A stretch of DNA of 64,000 bases from UBA11986 sp031402435 (GCA_031402435.1 JANNSJ010000057.1:1-64000), one strand, 5' to 3'; positions 9,300 to 17,483 are shown, counted from the first letter of the stretch. Notes: a model not told the origin generated them from the sequence alone. Program-made: numbers and translations.

Positions 9300-10091
9300 T
9301 TACGGGGCGGGCTTCACAACAGTATTGCCGGCTAATGTTACCGCGGCAATGCGCGCCAACAATCTGCCTTCAACCGTTGCACCTGTATTCAGTGAGATTG
9401 ATTGATCAGCCAGGATGTTCCCTTTGAAGACAGAGGTTGTTCCAAGAGTTGCCGAAGTACCGACCTGCCAAAAAATGTTCGCCGCCTTCGCACCACCGCT
9501 CAAAATAACCTGGCGACCCGATGTTGTGACAAGCGTGGATGCTATCTGCACAATGAAGACCGCATTCGTGTTTCCCCTGGCATCGAAGGTGAGATTACCT
9601 GATGATATTTCAAGTGATCCACTGGACTTATAGAGACCAGGTGTCAGTGTCAACCCGCCAAGATTTCCGGCAAGAAGTACAATATCCGTTGCTGTTCGTC
9701 CTGCAGCATCATTATATGCCGTTGTCAAATCGCCTTTCGCCGTTGTTAACATAACGGGAACAGGAGAAGCATCATCAGCAGCGTATATTGTTCCGGTAAC
9801 TTCGGTCAAACCAAAACCGGTAATGAATGATCTTGCAGACGGACTCAATCCAATATCACCCGTGAGGGCAGATGTTGGAACGTTGGACACCAACGAACCG
9901 GCCAGAATCACAAAGCCTGCAGTCGATTGAAGGTTGACCGTTGGCTGCACGGTAGTTTGAAGGGGTATGACTATTGGTGTTGGAACTACTGCGGTCTCAT
10001 CATCACTGCATCCAGTGACAATAACAGTCAGTAGTAATGCCGTCAACCACATGGCATTGCCTGTTCTGGAATACCTGTTGAGTTTTTGCAT
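9300..10091 (-). CDS. DUF3494 (ice-binding-like) lipoprotein
   Basis: 263 residues: a lipobox (VIVTGC, Cys about 28), a short linker, then one DUF3494 domain with GDIGLSPSAR, GLYKSSG and FWQVGTSATLGTTSVFKGNI. It ends shortly after the domain without a T9SS tail, so it should be lipid-anchored. Its 3' third is nearly identical to the next gene downstream (SATLGTTSVFKGNILADQSISLNTGA), indicating duplication or gene conversion. It is the first gene behind the shared operator-promoter (10179-10245). A GC-rich hairpin (about 9236-9255) separates it from the next paralogue. Confidence 0.87.
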   Translation of the reverse strand: MQKLNRYSRTGNAMWLTALLLTVIVTGCSDDETAVVPTPIVIPLQTTVQPTVNLQSTAGFVILAGSLVSNVPTSALTGDIGLSPSARSFITGFGLTEVTGTIYAADDASPVPVMLTTAKGDLTTAYNDAAGRTATDIVLLAGNLGGLTLTPGLYKSSGSLEISSGNLTFDARGNTNAVFIVQIASTLVTTSGRQVILSGGAKAANIFWQVGTSATLGTTSVFKGNILADQSISLNTGATVEGRLLARIAAVTLAGNTVVKPAP

Positions 10092-10178
10092 TTATGTACC
10101 TTTCGGTTATAGAAGCCTTATCTCAAAGCAGTCGTTGGTGCGTACCGAGGAGGCACACACGTTGCATTGCGACTATGA

Positions 10179-10245
10179 CTAGATAGCCATCAGCCCTCTC
10201 AATTGAAATAGCTCTAAAGGACAGTAAAGGAGTTAATCCTTTTCA
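10179..10245 (-). promoter_or_regulatory. Shared operator-promoter module, copy 2
   Basis: Minus strand: inverted repeat AAAGGAttaacTCCTTT (10242-10226) with an additional GTCCTTT arm, then TTT at 10208-10206, exactly 20 bases, then TATCTAG (10185-10179). About 85 bases precede the DUF3494 start codon. The -7 box is the weakest of the six copies, but the spacing is the same. Confidence 0.55.
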
Positions 10246-10253
10246 GAGGGAGA

Positions 10254-10470
10254 TCATTTCGACTCTCCAAGTATGACGCGTACATGATGTGTGGCATCGT
10301 CATCAACCAGGCTCAAGCGCACCGGACTTCCTGTTGGTTGTGCCACGGCGTCAATCGTCCAGCTTGCGACTCCCCGGCTCACTCCATTCGGGTTCTCGAC
10401 AGCGATTTCATATCGCGCTGAACGGAAACGATATGCAATTTCAAACCCTTGCCATGTGAACGCGCAGGGA
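10254..10470 (-). pseudogene. 3' relic of cyclic beta-1,2-glucan synthase (NdvB-type GH94)
   Basis: The frame reads NDPCAFTWQGFEIAYRFRSA, then RYEIAVENPNGVSRGVASW and SLVDDDATHHVRVILGE. This is the extreme C-terminus of NdvB/ChvB-type cyclic glucan synthases, normally at the end of an approximately 2,800-residue protein. Only about 70 codons remain, with no start codon or ribosome site; the frame runs out of the end of the small Thivi_2564 gene. It marks an old rearrangement, not a working gene. Confidence 0.75.
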
Positions 10471-10662
10471 TCATTTACCAATGTGAATGTTCCCGAGAGA
10501 ATCAAACAATCCGAAGACGTTCAGCAGCCACAACACCACCACAATGACGACAACCGCGTTCAAGATTTTCTTTATCGTAGCCTGCATAGGTATGTAGTTG
10601 TTCACGAGCCACAAGAGAACGCCAACCACTATGAGAATGATCACTACTTGAAGTAACGGCAT
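10471..10662 (-). CDS. Thivi_2564 family small membrane protein
   Basis: Starting at the ATG after GGAGG gives 63 residues, MPLLQVVIILIVVGVLLWLV, NNYIPMQATIKKILN, then a second helix VVVIVVVLWLLNVFGLF. The NxYIPM..TIKKILN centre is characteristic of the Thivi_2564 family: two-helix inner-membrane proteins of unknown role. It is probably the last intact gene of the csbD operon. The upstream 29 codons of the longer frame lack resemblance and were dropped. Confidence 0.82.
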   Translation of the reverse strand: MPLLQVVIILIVVGVLLWLVNNYIPMQATIKKILNAVVVIVVVLWLLNVFGLFDSLGNIHIGK

Positions 10663-10745
10663 CGCAACCTCCTTGATTGTTTCATGTGAGTATGTATTGT
10701 CCGTAAACTGCCATCCCTGTAAACCATTGCACCGTGCATAGTTCT

Positions 10746-11150
10746 TCACCCCTTCATCGGGTGTTCTCCTGATTTGAGAAAGTGTTCGCGGACTTTCGCT
10801 GCAATCTGGTTGTCTGTCATCTTGTCGACTGCTTCAATGCCAACGACACGACTACCGAGCGCTTCAATCTCCAGGCGTGCCTTGAGCTCGACTTTTGCTT
10901 CGCCAGGACCAAGTATCAGAATAGAGTCTGCGTTACGAATACATGAGACTACCTCGTCGTAGTACTTGTGGATATGCTCCTTGAACCGCCTGTCACGCTG
11001 ATCCTCTGCCGGAGCTTCCCGCTCTCCACCCGGAATCCGGGCATGTTTTTCCGCATGCGATGGTATTTCATGTATCTCTTCTCCCTTGTCTCGCAGGCTC
11101 ACAATGACTGCCTTACGGTGGTCCAACCACAATCCCACGTTACTCTTCAT
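10746..11150 (-). CDS. baeRF/host-attachment-like conserved protein
   Basis: A 134-residue soluble protein that begins VGLWLDHRKAVIVSL and contains SILILGPGEAKVELKARLE (about 73-91) and an EAVDKMTDNQIAAKVREHF end. The GPGEAK..L loop is reminiscent of the eRF1/Pelota-like fold of bacterial baeRF proteins; I recall similar stand-alone proteins next to stress genes, without a search to confirm. No catalytic role can be assigned. It is spaced like an operon member. Confidence 0.5.
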   Translation of the reverse strand: MKSNVGLWLDHRKAVIVSLRDKGEEIHEIPSHAEKHARIPGGEREAPAEDQRDRRFKEHIHKYYDEVVSCIRNADSILILGPGEAKVELKARLEIEALGSRVVGIEAVDKMTDNQIAAKVREHFLKSGEHPMKG

Positions 11151-11262
11151 GGATTTCTCCTTTATCGATGAGTTTCACAAGAGACGACACACACGGCATC
11201 ATGCAGTATGATGTTGAAACGCGACAATATGTATTGATTGCGAAGGTTGTGATTCGCCATTC

Positions 11263-11457
11263 TCAATCTCTTCTCGATGCAAGCAACAGACCTACCAACC
11301 CGATAGCGGTCCCAACAATCATCAACGTTGCCTTGTATGCTGCTGAACCGATGAAGAAACGAGAAGCGTCAGAGTTCAATTCATTCGATGCATGAATGCC
11401 GAGAATAAGAAGCAGGACACCACCGGCAAGAACTGCAATCGAGACTACTTTGATCAT
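11263..11457 (-). CDS. DUF3185 family membrane protein
   Basis: 64 residues from the ATG that follows GAGGGA: helix 1 VVSIAVLAGGVLLLILGI, the conserved HASNELNSDASRFFIGSAAYK loop, then helix 2 LMIVGTAIGLVGLLLA. This is the DUF3185 pattern (two helices with a Ser/Gly-rich loop). Function unknown; it is a regular member of small stress operons and lies within the csbD operon. Confidence 0.75.
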   Translation of the reverse strand: MIKVVSIAVLAGGVLLLILGIHASNELNSDASRFFIGSAAYKATLMIVGTAIGLVGLLLASRRD

Positions 11458-11505
11458 GGACAATCCCTCGTTTTGAGTCTCCATACTTACCAGGGTTTTC
11501 GCCCC

Positions 11506-11838
11506 CTAATGACATTGACGTGCTGTGTTCCTCACTCGTTCTGCTTCCTGCTCCATCACGGCCAATTGCGAATAGTATTCAGGAGTTTCATTGAAATGCG
11601 CCAGTGTGATTTTGCCTGTCAGTATCGGCTGATCGTGAGCAACATCCGTTGAGGGATCTCTTTGTCCATGTTCAAGCTCAACGTTCAAACCCATCGTGAA
11701 TTGCTCAACGTCAAATTTGTCCCAGCGTATGCTCAAGGCATCGCCGATCTGCTTTGCTTCATTGTAGCTAAACCGTTTCTTCTCACTCACCGAACCTGTG
11801 TCTTGAACATACTCCCTGATTTTATTTGTAGAAGGCAT
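11506..11838 (-). CDS. DUF5661 family protein
   Basis: A 110-residue soluble protein with the family core: AKQIGDALSIRWDKFDVEQF (about 28-47), GLNVELEHGQRDPSTDV and LTGKITLAHFNETPEYY, rich in conserved His/Asp/Glu. Function is unknown; members commonly appear in stress or phage contexts. It is tightly spaced after the preceding small membrane-protein gene, consistent with one operon from the csbD promoter. Confidence 0.78.
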   Translation of the reverse strand: MPSTNKIREYVQDTGSVSEKKRFSYNEAKQIGDALSIRWDKFDVEQFTMGLNVELEHGQRDPSTDVAHDQPILTGKITLAHFNETPEYYSQLAVMEQEAERVRNTARQCH

Positions 11839-11868
11839 AGGCCAACCCTTTCCTCTTGTATATTCACA

Positions 11869-12090
11869 TTAGATGGTCAGTGATTTCTTCTTGTCAAGAA
11901 TAAGAACAATGCCACCGATGACCATTGCTGCAACTCCGACGTACGGCTGCCAGTTTACAGCATGTTCGTTATCCTTTGTTATCTCAACCGCCCCCAAGTC
12001 CACAACCTTCTCTTTCGTGACGTACGTGAAGCCAGTGTAAACGGTCATTAGCAGACCTACGGCGAATATGATAATGCCAGCCATTTTCAT
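11869..12090 (-). CDS. Small two-helix membrane protein
   Basis: 73 residues from the ATG preceded by AAGGGA: helix MAGIIIFAVGLLMTVYTGF, a loop YVTKEKVVDLGAVEITKD, helix YVGVAAMVIGGIVLIL and a lysine tail. The VDLGAVEI loop is shared by unnamed small membrane proteins that accompany DUF3185 genes. No function known. The 50-codon upstream extension of the frame is poorly supported and was excluded. Confidence 0.65.
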   Translation of the reverse strand: MKMAGIIIFAVGLLMTVYTGFTYVTKEKVVDLGAVEITKDNEHAVNWQPYVGVAAMVIGGIVLILDKKKSLTI

Positions 12091-12365
12091 GGTAGTGTCC
12101 CTTCCTTGATGTGATTGTGTAATTATCGCTCTCCCGGCTAATTCGCGAGAATCACCTTGAGAGCTTTTTCTTTCGCGGCATACGCACCACGTTGGCAGCT
12201 CGTACTGTCCACGTTTCGCATGCATCCAGACGTAACCCACCAGTGCGATTCCATATGCAGAGCCATCTGCGAGCCGAGATTAAACGGGAGAACGTATGTG
12301 ATCGGAAAGCATAATCGCTAGCTATTTCAAGTGGGCGCATACACTCGAGAAACGATTTGATCTCG
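12091..12365. other. 275-base gap in the csbD operon
   Basis: No start codon with a ribosome site is visible. A minus-strand frame (about 12130-12262) reads GIALVGYVWMHAKRGQYELP, which could be a relic of a short membrane protein, but the resemblance is too weak to name. Confidence 0.35.
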
Positions 12366-12710
12366 CTATTTGCCTGCTGCATCCACCCTTAACGTTGGAG
12401 GGTCCCCGCCCACAATGACAATTGTGTAATTGTTATCGTTTAAAGCATTGAATGCAGTCGTTGGAGATACAGCCTCATTCTGAATTCCTGCGGTAACAAC
12501 AATAGCACCTTCAGCAATATCTTGAAAGCCGCTCGTCGCTCCCGTTGTCACATCGTTATGATTGATCGTGTTTCCATTTGCTTGTTTGATTTGTACATTG
12601 GCTTTCGTTGCCCGTTGATTCGTAACACGGACGCTCGGGGGGTCATCAGAACATCCATTGAAGGGTAAGAGAACTGCAAGTGCAGCAATCACAACGATGA
12701 TGCTTTTCAT
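12366..12710 (-). CDS. Small lipoprotein, unknown function
   Basis: 114 residues with a lipobox (PFNGC, Cys about 20). The mature part, VRVTNQRATKANVQIKQANG and later AFNALNDNNYTIVIV, looks like one compact beta domain. It is not a family I can name. It follows csbD by about 80 bases and was probably transcribed with it. Confidence 0.6.
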   Translation of the reverse strand: MKSIIVVIAALAVLLPFNGCSDDPPSVRVTNQRATKANVQIKQANGNTINHNDVTTGATSGFQDIAEGAIVVTAGIQNEAVSPTTAFNALNDNNYTIVIVGGDPPTLRVDAAGK

Positions 12711-12788
12711 TTTTCTCTCCTGTAAAATGGTTTACATCCGCTACGATGACAATATGAAGTGTCAACAACTCTCTTCCTGTGTACCGAA

Positions 12789-13118
12789 CTACTTCTTTTT
12801 CCTGGATCGTGGTGTTTTCCTTGTCGGCGGTTTGGACTTGACGGGCTTCCTGCGCGCCTTCCTCTCTTTGCTCAACGTCTTTTGCATTGCCATCAACTTG
12901 CTGTTGGATTTTTTCAGTTGCTCAACAGTTGTTTTGAATTCATCAACTTGATGTTTGGCTTGCTCCTTGGCAATCCCGTATTTTTCCTGAAGCTTTCCTA
13001 CAATCTCTTCATACTTACCGGCAATCGCTGCAAGCTCGTCGTTCATCATCTTTCCCCAATGATGCGTGGCCTTCCCCCGCCGTTGCTTCCATTGTCCTTC
13101 AATTCGATCCCAGCTCAT
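12789..13118 (-). CDS. CsbD family stress protein with basic tail
   Basis: From ATG 13118 (AAGG upstream) the protein has 109 residues. The N-terminus MSWDRIEGQWKQRRGKATHH is the CsbD signature and the DELAAIAGKYEEIVGKLQEKYG continuation completes the domain (about 1-55). The remainder is a coiled-coil-like stretch and a very basic Lys/Arg/Pro tail (about 85-109), longer than typical CsbD (60-70 residues). CsbD is a marker of general stress in Bacillus and other bacteria. It is the first gene behind the shared operator-promoter at 13.2 kb. Confidence 0.85.
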   Translation of the reverse strand: MSWDRIEGQWKQRRGKATHHWGKMMNDELAAIAGKYEEIVGKLQEKYGIAKEQAKHQVDEFKTTVEQLKKSNSKLMAMQKTLSKERKARRKPVKSKPPTRKTPRSRKKK

Positions 13119-13204
13119 TGTGTACCTTCCTTTCATCCTGAAATGTTGTAGTCCGGATTTCCAAATATGATCCTTATGGGAGAGACCTTAATCGTTCTGA
13201 CCAT

Positions 13205-13275
13205 GGAAAAGTATACCAAGGATCGGTATGGAAGAGAATCGACCGAAAGGATGAAAGAGTATCTAGTCCTTCCGG
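13205..13275 (-). promoter_or_regulatory. Shared operator-promoter module, copy 3
   Basis: Minus strand: AAGGA (13271-13267), the inner CTAGATACTCTTTCA, TCCTT, a short GGTCGA, TTC at 13238-13236, exactly 20 bases, then TATACTTTTCC (13215-13205). The operator half is identical over the whole inverted repeat to copy 4 at 14.9 kb. The csbD start is about 87 bases downstream. Confidence 0.65.
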
Positions 13276-13440
13276 GAAATAAGTGTTTTCAAGTAAGAAA
13301 GTCGGGACCCCGGTCCCAATTGTCCGCCACCAGTGGGCAGAAGGCAGTCTCGGTGTGACGACTGAACCAATCTTGAGAAGGGAAAGGGACAATGCTATCG
13401 TGGAGTGTTCGGGGCAACCTGACAAGAAAAGCAGCAGACC

Positions 13441-13476
13441 AAAAAAACAAGAAGGACCCGGATCATTTCCGGGTCC
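13441..13476 (-). terminator. Rho-independent terminator of the OmpA operon
   Basis: On the minus strand GGACCCGGA and TCCGGGTCC form a 9-bp perfect stem with a 5-base loop, followed by TTCTTGTTTTTTT. It starts 13 bases after the OmpA gene stop. Confidence 0.9.
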
Positions 13477-13488
13477 CGTGTATCTCAG

Positions 13489-14367
13489 CTATTTGTCAAT
13501 GCTTCCCATAGTGGCTGCACGATCGACGATAATCTCTACTCGCCGATTGTTCGCCCTGCCTTCTGCGTTGGTATTATCTGCAATAGGTCTATCTTCACCG
13601 ATTCCCTGTGCCACGATCAGATCACCCGTATACCCGCGCGAAATGATATACGAGCGTACTGCATCTGCGCGCTGCTGCGACAACACCTGGTTGTAGCTGG
13701 AAGAACCCTGTGAGTCTGTATGACCCTCAACGGTGAGCCTTCGTTCTTTCGTCGCCATGAGTGCCTCGGCAACCTGGTTCAGGCGATTCTGCGCCTCCGG
13801 CAAGAGCGCCGATTTGTTCGAAGCAAAGAGGACACTGCCCGAAAGTGTAATGACGAGACCACGGGCCTCTTCCTTTACTGCGGCAAGTTTTGCAAGAGCT
13901 GCTTGTGCATCGGCCGCCCTCTTCTCTGCGTCGAGCCGTGCTTTTTGTTCTGCAGCAAGCTGTTCTGCTTTCAGTGCAGCGCCCCGCTCCGACGCGGCCA
14001 GGTCTTCTTTCGTATTCTTCACGATCTCGGTTTGGGTTGCCTGGAGATCCTTGTTCGCCTTGGCGGTGGCTGCATTTCCAGCAGCGGTGGTAGCAAGCGC
14101 TTCGGCCATCTTGGCTTTGCGATCCGCGACATAGGCGAGATCTCGCGTACGGAACGATTTAGGATCGTCCTGGAAAGACTTCTCAGCGACGGCAAGTGCC
14201 GCTTGTGCCTTGTGCAGCTCTGCGGGCACCAATTGTGCAGCTTGCCCCACGCTCGCGCGCTGGAACGCTTGACGTGCGTTGATGAGCTCTGGCGGGGGGA
14301 CGCTTGCAGCGCAGCCAACGAGTAGTCCAGCACATGCGATGGTGAGGAGATATGCAATGGGTTTCAT
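13489..14367 (-). CDS. OmpA-family lipoprotein with DUF4398-like helical region
   Basis: 292 residues: lipobox (LLVGC, Cys about 19), a DUF4398-like alpha-helical segment (about 25-80), an Ala/Glu/Lys-rich coiled coil (about 85-165) and a C-terminal OmpA domain (about 170-285) with GHTDSQGSSSYNQVLSQQRA and NRRVEIIVDR. The coiled coil would span the periplasm with the OmpA domain on peptidoglycan. It follows the DUF4398 lipoprotein gene by three bases; the two share the operator-promoter at 14.9 kb and end at the terminator at 13441-13476. Confidence 0.9.
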   Translation of the reverse strand: MKPIAYLLTIACAGLLVGCAASVPPPELINARQAFQRASVGQAAQLVPAELHKAQAALAVAEKSFQDDPKSFRTRDLAYVADRKAKMAEALATTAAGNAATAKANKDLQATQTEIVKNTKEDLAASERGAALKAEQLAAEQKARLDAEKRAADAQAALAKLAAVKEEARGLVITLSGSVLFASNKSALLPEAQNRLNQVAEALMATKERRLTVEGHTDSQGSSSYNQVLSQQRADAVRSYIISRGYTGDLIVAQGIGEDRPIADNTNAEGRANNRRVEIIVDRAATMGSIDK

Positions 14368-14370
14368 GGG

Positions 14371-14748
14371 TTACTTCCTTTCTTGAGGTAATTGGTTGTC
14401 TTGTCGGAGCTGTCGTACCCGCTCAATTGCCTGTGTGGCTTCCGCCTTATCGGCATCCCCTCGTGAGAGAGCCACTGCCAGTTCGCCATCGGCCTGGGCG
14501 CGCAACAGCATTGACTCGGCTTGTTCCTTGTCGCCCTTTGCTGCAAGCCCCTTCGCATTCTCCAACCCCTCTTTTGCCAGTTGCAAATAGAGAGATGCGC
14601 TCGGAACGTTTGATGCACCCACCTCTTCAGCGGCACGTATCGCCGATGTGGACGCCTCTTTATTGACCGGCGGGGTGCTTCCGCAGCCTGCAATCAATGC
14701 AGCGAACAGAACACTTCCTGCTACCATCGCCACGTTTACATGTCTCAT
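14371..14748 (-). CDS. DUF4398 domain lipoprotein
   Basis: 125 residues from ATG 14748 (AGGAGG upstream): signal with lipobox (ALIAGC, Cys about 22), then helices with SAIRAAEEVGASNVPSASLY and LAKEGLENAKGLAAKGDKEQ, the DUF4398 pattern. It has no OmpA domain itself but shares the N-terminal design of the next gene, so the two probably work together at the outer membrane. First gene behind the shared operator-promoter, copy 4. Confidence 0.82.
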   Translation of the reverse strand: MRHVNVAMVAGSVLFAALIAGCGSTPPVNKEASTSAIRAAEEVGASNVPSASLYLQLAKEGLENAKGLAAKGDKEQAESMLLRAQADGELAVALSRGDADKAEATQAIERVRQLRQDNQLPQERK

Positions 14749-14829
14749 TGAATCCTCCTGTTGTGTTGTTGTGTAAACTGCAATTTTCAATTCCTGCTAT
14801 TCAGGAACGGAAAATCTCTTTTTGAATTT

Positions 14830-14900
14830 GCAATAGTGTACCGATGATACCACCGCAATCCAATCGACCGGAAGGATGAAAGAGTATCTAGTCCTTTTCG
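14830..14900 (-). promoter_or_regulatory. Shared operator-promoter module, copy 4
   Basis: Minus strand: AAGGA, inner CTAGATACTCTTTCA, TCCTT, CCGGTCGA, TTG (14863-14861), exactly 20 bases, TACACTATTGC (14840-14830). The gene start is about 80 bases further. It gives the clearest TTG-N20-TA promoter of the set. Confidence 0.68.
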
Positions 14901-14955
14901 AGGGGATCGACGTTCCTCTCTGGTCAATCCTCAAAGCAGTTGCACGATCTTTCTA

Positions 14956-14994
14956 CAACAAAGCCGATGCCTCCACCAAGCACCGGCTTTGTTG
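14956..14994 (-). terminator. Long hairpin after the DUF3494 pair
   Basis: CAACAAAGCCG and CGGCTTTGTTG form an 11-bp perfect stem with a 17-base loop, 64 bases past the stop of the DUF3494 gene. There is no strong U-tract, so it may be a weak terminator or mRNA 3'-end stabiliser. Confidence 0.6.
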
Positions 14995-15057
14995 ATCACC
15001 TTTGAATTGCAGATTCGGTTTCTACATGATGCGCTCAGCCAAATAGGATCACACGCA

Positions 15058-15882
15058 TTAAGGGGCAGGCGTTATAACGGAATTGGCGTCCAATGTAACT
15101 GCAGTCTGTGCCAACGCTCTGCCGTTCAGTATTGCACCGGTCTGCAGCACAATCGCCGTCATACCCAATATATTTCCATTGAATCTCGACGTCGTTCCGA
15201 GAGTGGTTTGGCCGGCGACCTGCCAGAAGATGTTCCTGGCTTTTGCGCCGCCACTCAGGATAACCTGCTTGCCGGAGCTAATACCAAGAGTTTGCGCTAT
15301 CTGGAATATCCAGATATCATTCGGACCACCCGAGAGGGTGACATCCGTGGGTATTGTGACTGTGCTTGACCATTTGTACAGACCCGGCCTGAGTGTCATC
15401 CCGCCAATATTTCCCGCCCCGAGTTCAGTAAAATCGGGTAGTGTCCGTCCTGCGGCGTCGGTGTACGCGGTTTGCATGTCGCTTACAGCCGTGGTTTGCG
15501 TAGTGGGGGTTGGAGCCGCGTAGTCGGCGGCATATATTCTTCCGGTTACGAGAGATGACGTCGAAAACGTATTCGAGGCATCCATTATGAGCCCAAATCC
15601 CGTCATGGCAGTTGCGGCGATTGGACTAACTCCAATATTTCCGACAATGGAGGTGGTTCCAGTAGTTGATATTCCTGATTTCGATAGAATCACAAAATTG
15701 CCGGCTGATCGAAGGTTGACCGTTGCGCGCCCTTTTGCCTTCGTGTCAAGTCCGCTTGTTATCGACGAAAGACCTCCCGTTGTGGCATCATCTTTTTCAC
15801 ATCCGGTGATAGTAACGACCAGAAGTAATGCCATCAGCCACATCGTATGAGGTAACGTATAATACTTATTGAGTCTTTGCAT
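15058..15882 (-). CDS. DUF3494 (ice-binding-like) lipoprotein, tandem copy B
   Basis: 274 residues: lipobox (VTITGC, Cys about 28), linker, then DUF3494 (about 55-270) with GNIGVSPIAATAMTGFGL, RPGLYKWSSTVTIPTDVTL and FWQVAGQTTLGTTSRFNGNI. It is a close paralogue of the gene immediately upstream, with long identical stretches, and more distant from the 8.1 and 9.3 kb pair. It carries no T9SS tail. It is second gene of the unit driven by the operator-promoter at 16.9 kb, separated by 76 bases. Confidence 0.88.
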   Translation of the reverse strand: MQRLNKYYTLPHTMWLMALLLVVTITGCEKDDATTGGLSSITSGLDTKAKGRATVNLRSAGNFVILSKSGISTTGTTSIVGNIGVSPIAATAMTGFGLIMDASNTFSTSSLVTGRIYAADYAAPTPTTQTTAVSDMQTAYTDAAGRTLPDFTELGAGNIGGMTLRPGLYKWSSTVTIPTDVTLSGGPNDIWIFQIAQTLGISSGKQVILSGGAKARNIFWQVAGQTTLGTTSRFNGNILGMTAIVLQTGAILNGRALAQTAVTLDANSVITPAP

Positions 15883-15958
15883 TTGCGTACCCTTCCAGTT
15901 AAATGAACCTTGATTCTTTTAGTGTGTTTCTGTTGTTTAGTTTTTTTACTGCAATGCA

Positions 15959-16789
15959 TCATTTAACGCTATTGGCGTCCAATGTAACAGCGGTCTGTGC
16001 CAGCGCTTTCCCGTTCAGTCTTGCCCCGGTTCGCAGCATAATCGCTGTTTGACCCAATATATTTCCGTTGAATTTTGACGTCGTTCCGAGAGTCGTTTGG
16101 CCGGCAACCTGCCAGAAAATGTTGCTGGCCTTTGCGCCGCCTCTCAGGATAACCTGCTTGCCGGAACTGATACCGAGAGTTTGCGCTATCTGGAAGATCC
16201 AGACATCATTCGGACCACCCCAGAGGGTGACGTCAGTGGGTATTGTAACTGCGCTTGACCATTTATACAGTCCCGGCCTGAGCGTCATCCCGCCAATATT
16301 TCCTGCCCCGAGTTCAGTAAAATCGGGTAACGTCCGTCCTGTGGCGTCGGTGTACGCGGTTTGCATGTCGCTTACAGCCGTGGTTTGCGTAGTGGGGGTT
16401 GGAGCCGCATAATCGGCTGCATATACTTTTCCGGTCACGAGAGATGATGTCGAAAACGTATTCGATGGATCCATCACTAACCCGAATCCCGTTATGGCAG
16501 TTGCGGCGATTGGACTAACTCCAATATTGCCGACAATGGAAGTGGTTCCAGTGGTTGATATTCCTGATTTAGAGAGAATCACAAAATTCCCGGCTGATCG
16601 AAGGTTGACAGCTACGCGCCTTCTTATCGCTACTTCAAGTTGGTTTGTTATCGGCGCAGGGTTTACCGTTGCAGCATCATCGTTCGCAGTGGCACCATCT
16701 TTTTCGCATCCGGCGATTGTAACGACCAGAAGGAATGCCACCAACCACATCGTATTAGATAATGCCAAATACTTGTTGAATCTTTCCAT
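15959..16789 (-). CDS. DUF3494 (ice-binding-like) lipoprotein, tandem copy A
   Basis: 276 residues from the ATG beginning MERFNKYLALSN, aligned with the paralogue's start. Lipobox VTIAGC, linker, DUF3494 with the same GNIGVSPIAATAITGFGL and RPGLYKWSS blocks. The two copies differ mainly in the linker after the lipobox, which suggests recent tandem duplication with selection acting on the domain. First gene behind the shared operator-promoter, copy 5. Confidence 0.88.
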   Translation of the reverse strand: MERFNKYLALSNTMWLVAFLLVVTIAGCEKDGATANDDAATVNPAPITNQLEVAIRRRVAVNLRSAGNFVILSKSGISTTGTTSIVGNIGVSPIAATAITGFGLVMDPSNTFSTSSLVTGKVYAADYAAPTPTTQTTAVSDMQTAYTDATGRTLPDFTELGAGNIGGMTLRPGLYKWSSAVTIPTDVTLWGGPNDVWIFQIAQTLGISSGKQVILRGGAKASNIFWQVAGQTTLGTTSKFNGNILGQTAIMLRTGARLNGKALAQTAVTLDANSVK

Positions 16790-16891
16790 TTGCGTATCCT
16801 CCATTAAAGGGATTTAGTTTCTCTTGTTGCCGTTTTGGGATGACTGCCTCCAAGAATATTTCAAGCTACGCGAAAAACCTCCTTCTGCCTG

Positions 16892-16960
16892 GGAAAAATG
16901 TACCAATGATGGCCTCCCCATCCAATCGACCGGAAGGATGAAACAGTAGTTAGCTACTTG
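16892..16960 (-). promoter_or_regulatory. Shared operator-promoter module, copy 5
   Basis: Minus strand: GTAGCTAACTAC dyad (16957-16946), TGTTTCATCCTT, CCGGTCGA, TTG (16925-16923), exactly 20 bases, TACATTTTTCC (16902-16892). The left arm of the longer repeat has diverged (AGTAG in place of AAGGA), but TTTCATCCTTCCGGTCGATT is identical to copy 4. Start codon about 100 bases downstream. Confidence 0.65.
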
Positions 16961-17141
16961 TTGAGAAGGATCGGGTCAGGGGGTTGGCTTGGACAACAGA
17001 GCGGCTACTGTTTTTAACAAAACATCCTTCACAAATGGGAGAGGGAGGAATCCATCTATCCCTTTTGCTTGCCTCCAAGTACTAGCAACTTGGATGGAAC
17101 CAAACATACTATAGTAGGTGTGTTTTGATCAGACTTCTGCC
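16961..17141. other. Intergenic, one hairpin
   Basis: The only structure is CCAAGT-ACTAGCA-ACTTGG (about 17077-17095), downstream of the 17.1 kb frame on the minus strand. It has no U-tract. No gene is apparent. Confidence 0.4.
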
Positions 17142-17357
17142 CTACTTCTTCTTGAGAATCTCAAACAGCTCTAAAATCTCATACGGAAGCCTGGATTCAT
17201 ACATCTTCTTCTCTTGCTCGGCATGCATTGCCTGGGGATCACCGCTGCGATCCTCAAACTTGATGAGCTTGTTATTATGAAAGTAGAATTCTTTGCCAGG
17301 CTCGCCCGCGTCTTTGCCTTCATGCTTTGGACCCTTATCCTGAATGAATGCAAACAC
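17142..17357 (-). pseudogene. C-terminal fragment of an unknown protein
   Basis: The frame reads KHEGKDAGEPGKEFYFHNNK and LPYEILELFEILKKK, protein-like in composition. It has only a GTG as a possible start, three codons after an in-frame stop, and no ribosome site. It appears to be the tail of a longer protein whose front is gone. I do not recognise the family; a genuine 71-residue gene remains possible. Confidence 0.4.
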
Positions 17358-17483
17358 GAGCTGTTATCCATTTCGGGGAGGGAAGTGCGCTTTCGTAAGG
17401 GGATGGGGATACTGGAACGACTGTTGGAAGGGCAATGAGAGGGAGAAGGGACAATGCTGGTGTTGATCGGAGGAAAATATCAA

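Noticed and set aside
12130..12262. Frame with GYVWMHAKRGQYELP as a CcoS-like protein
   Set aside because: Only a vague likeness; no start codon or helix of the right length.
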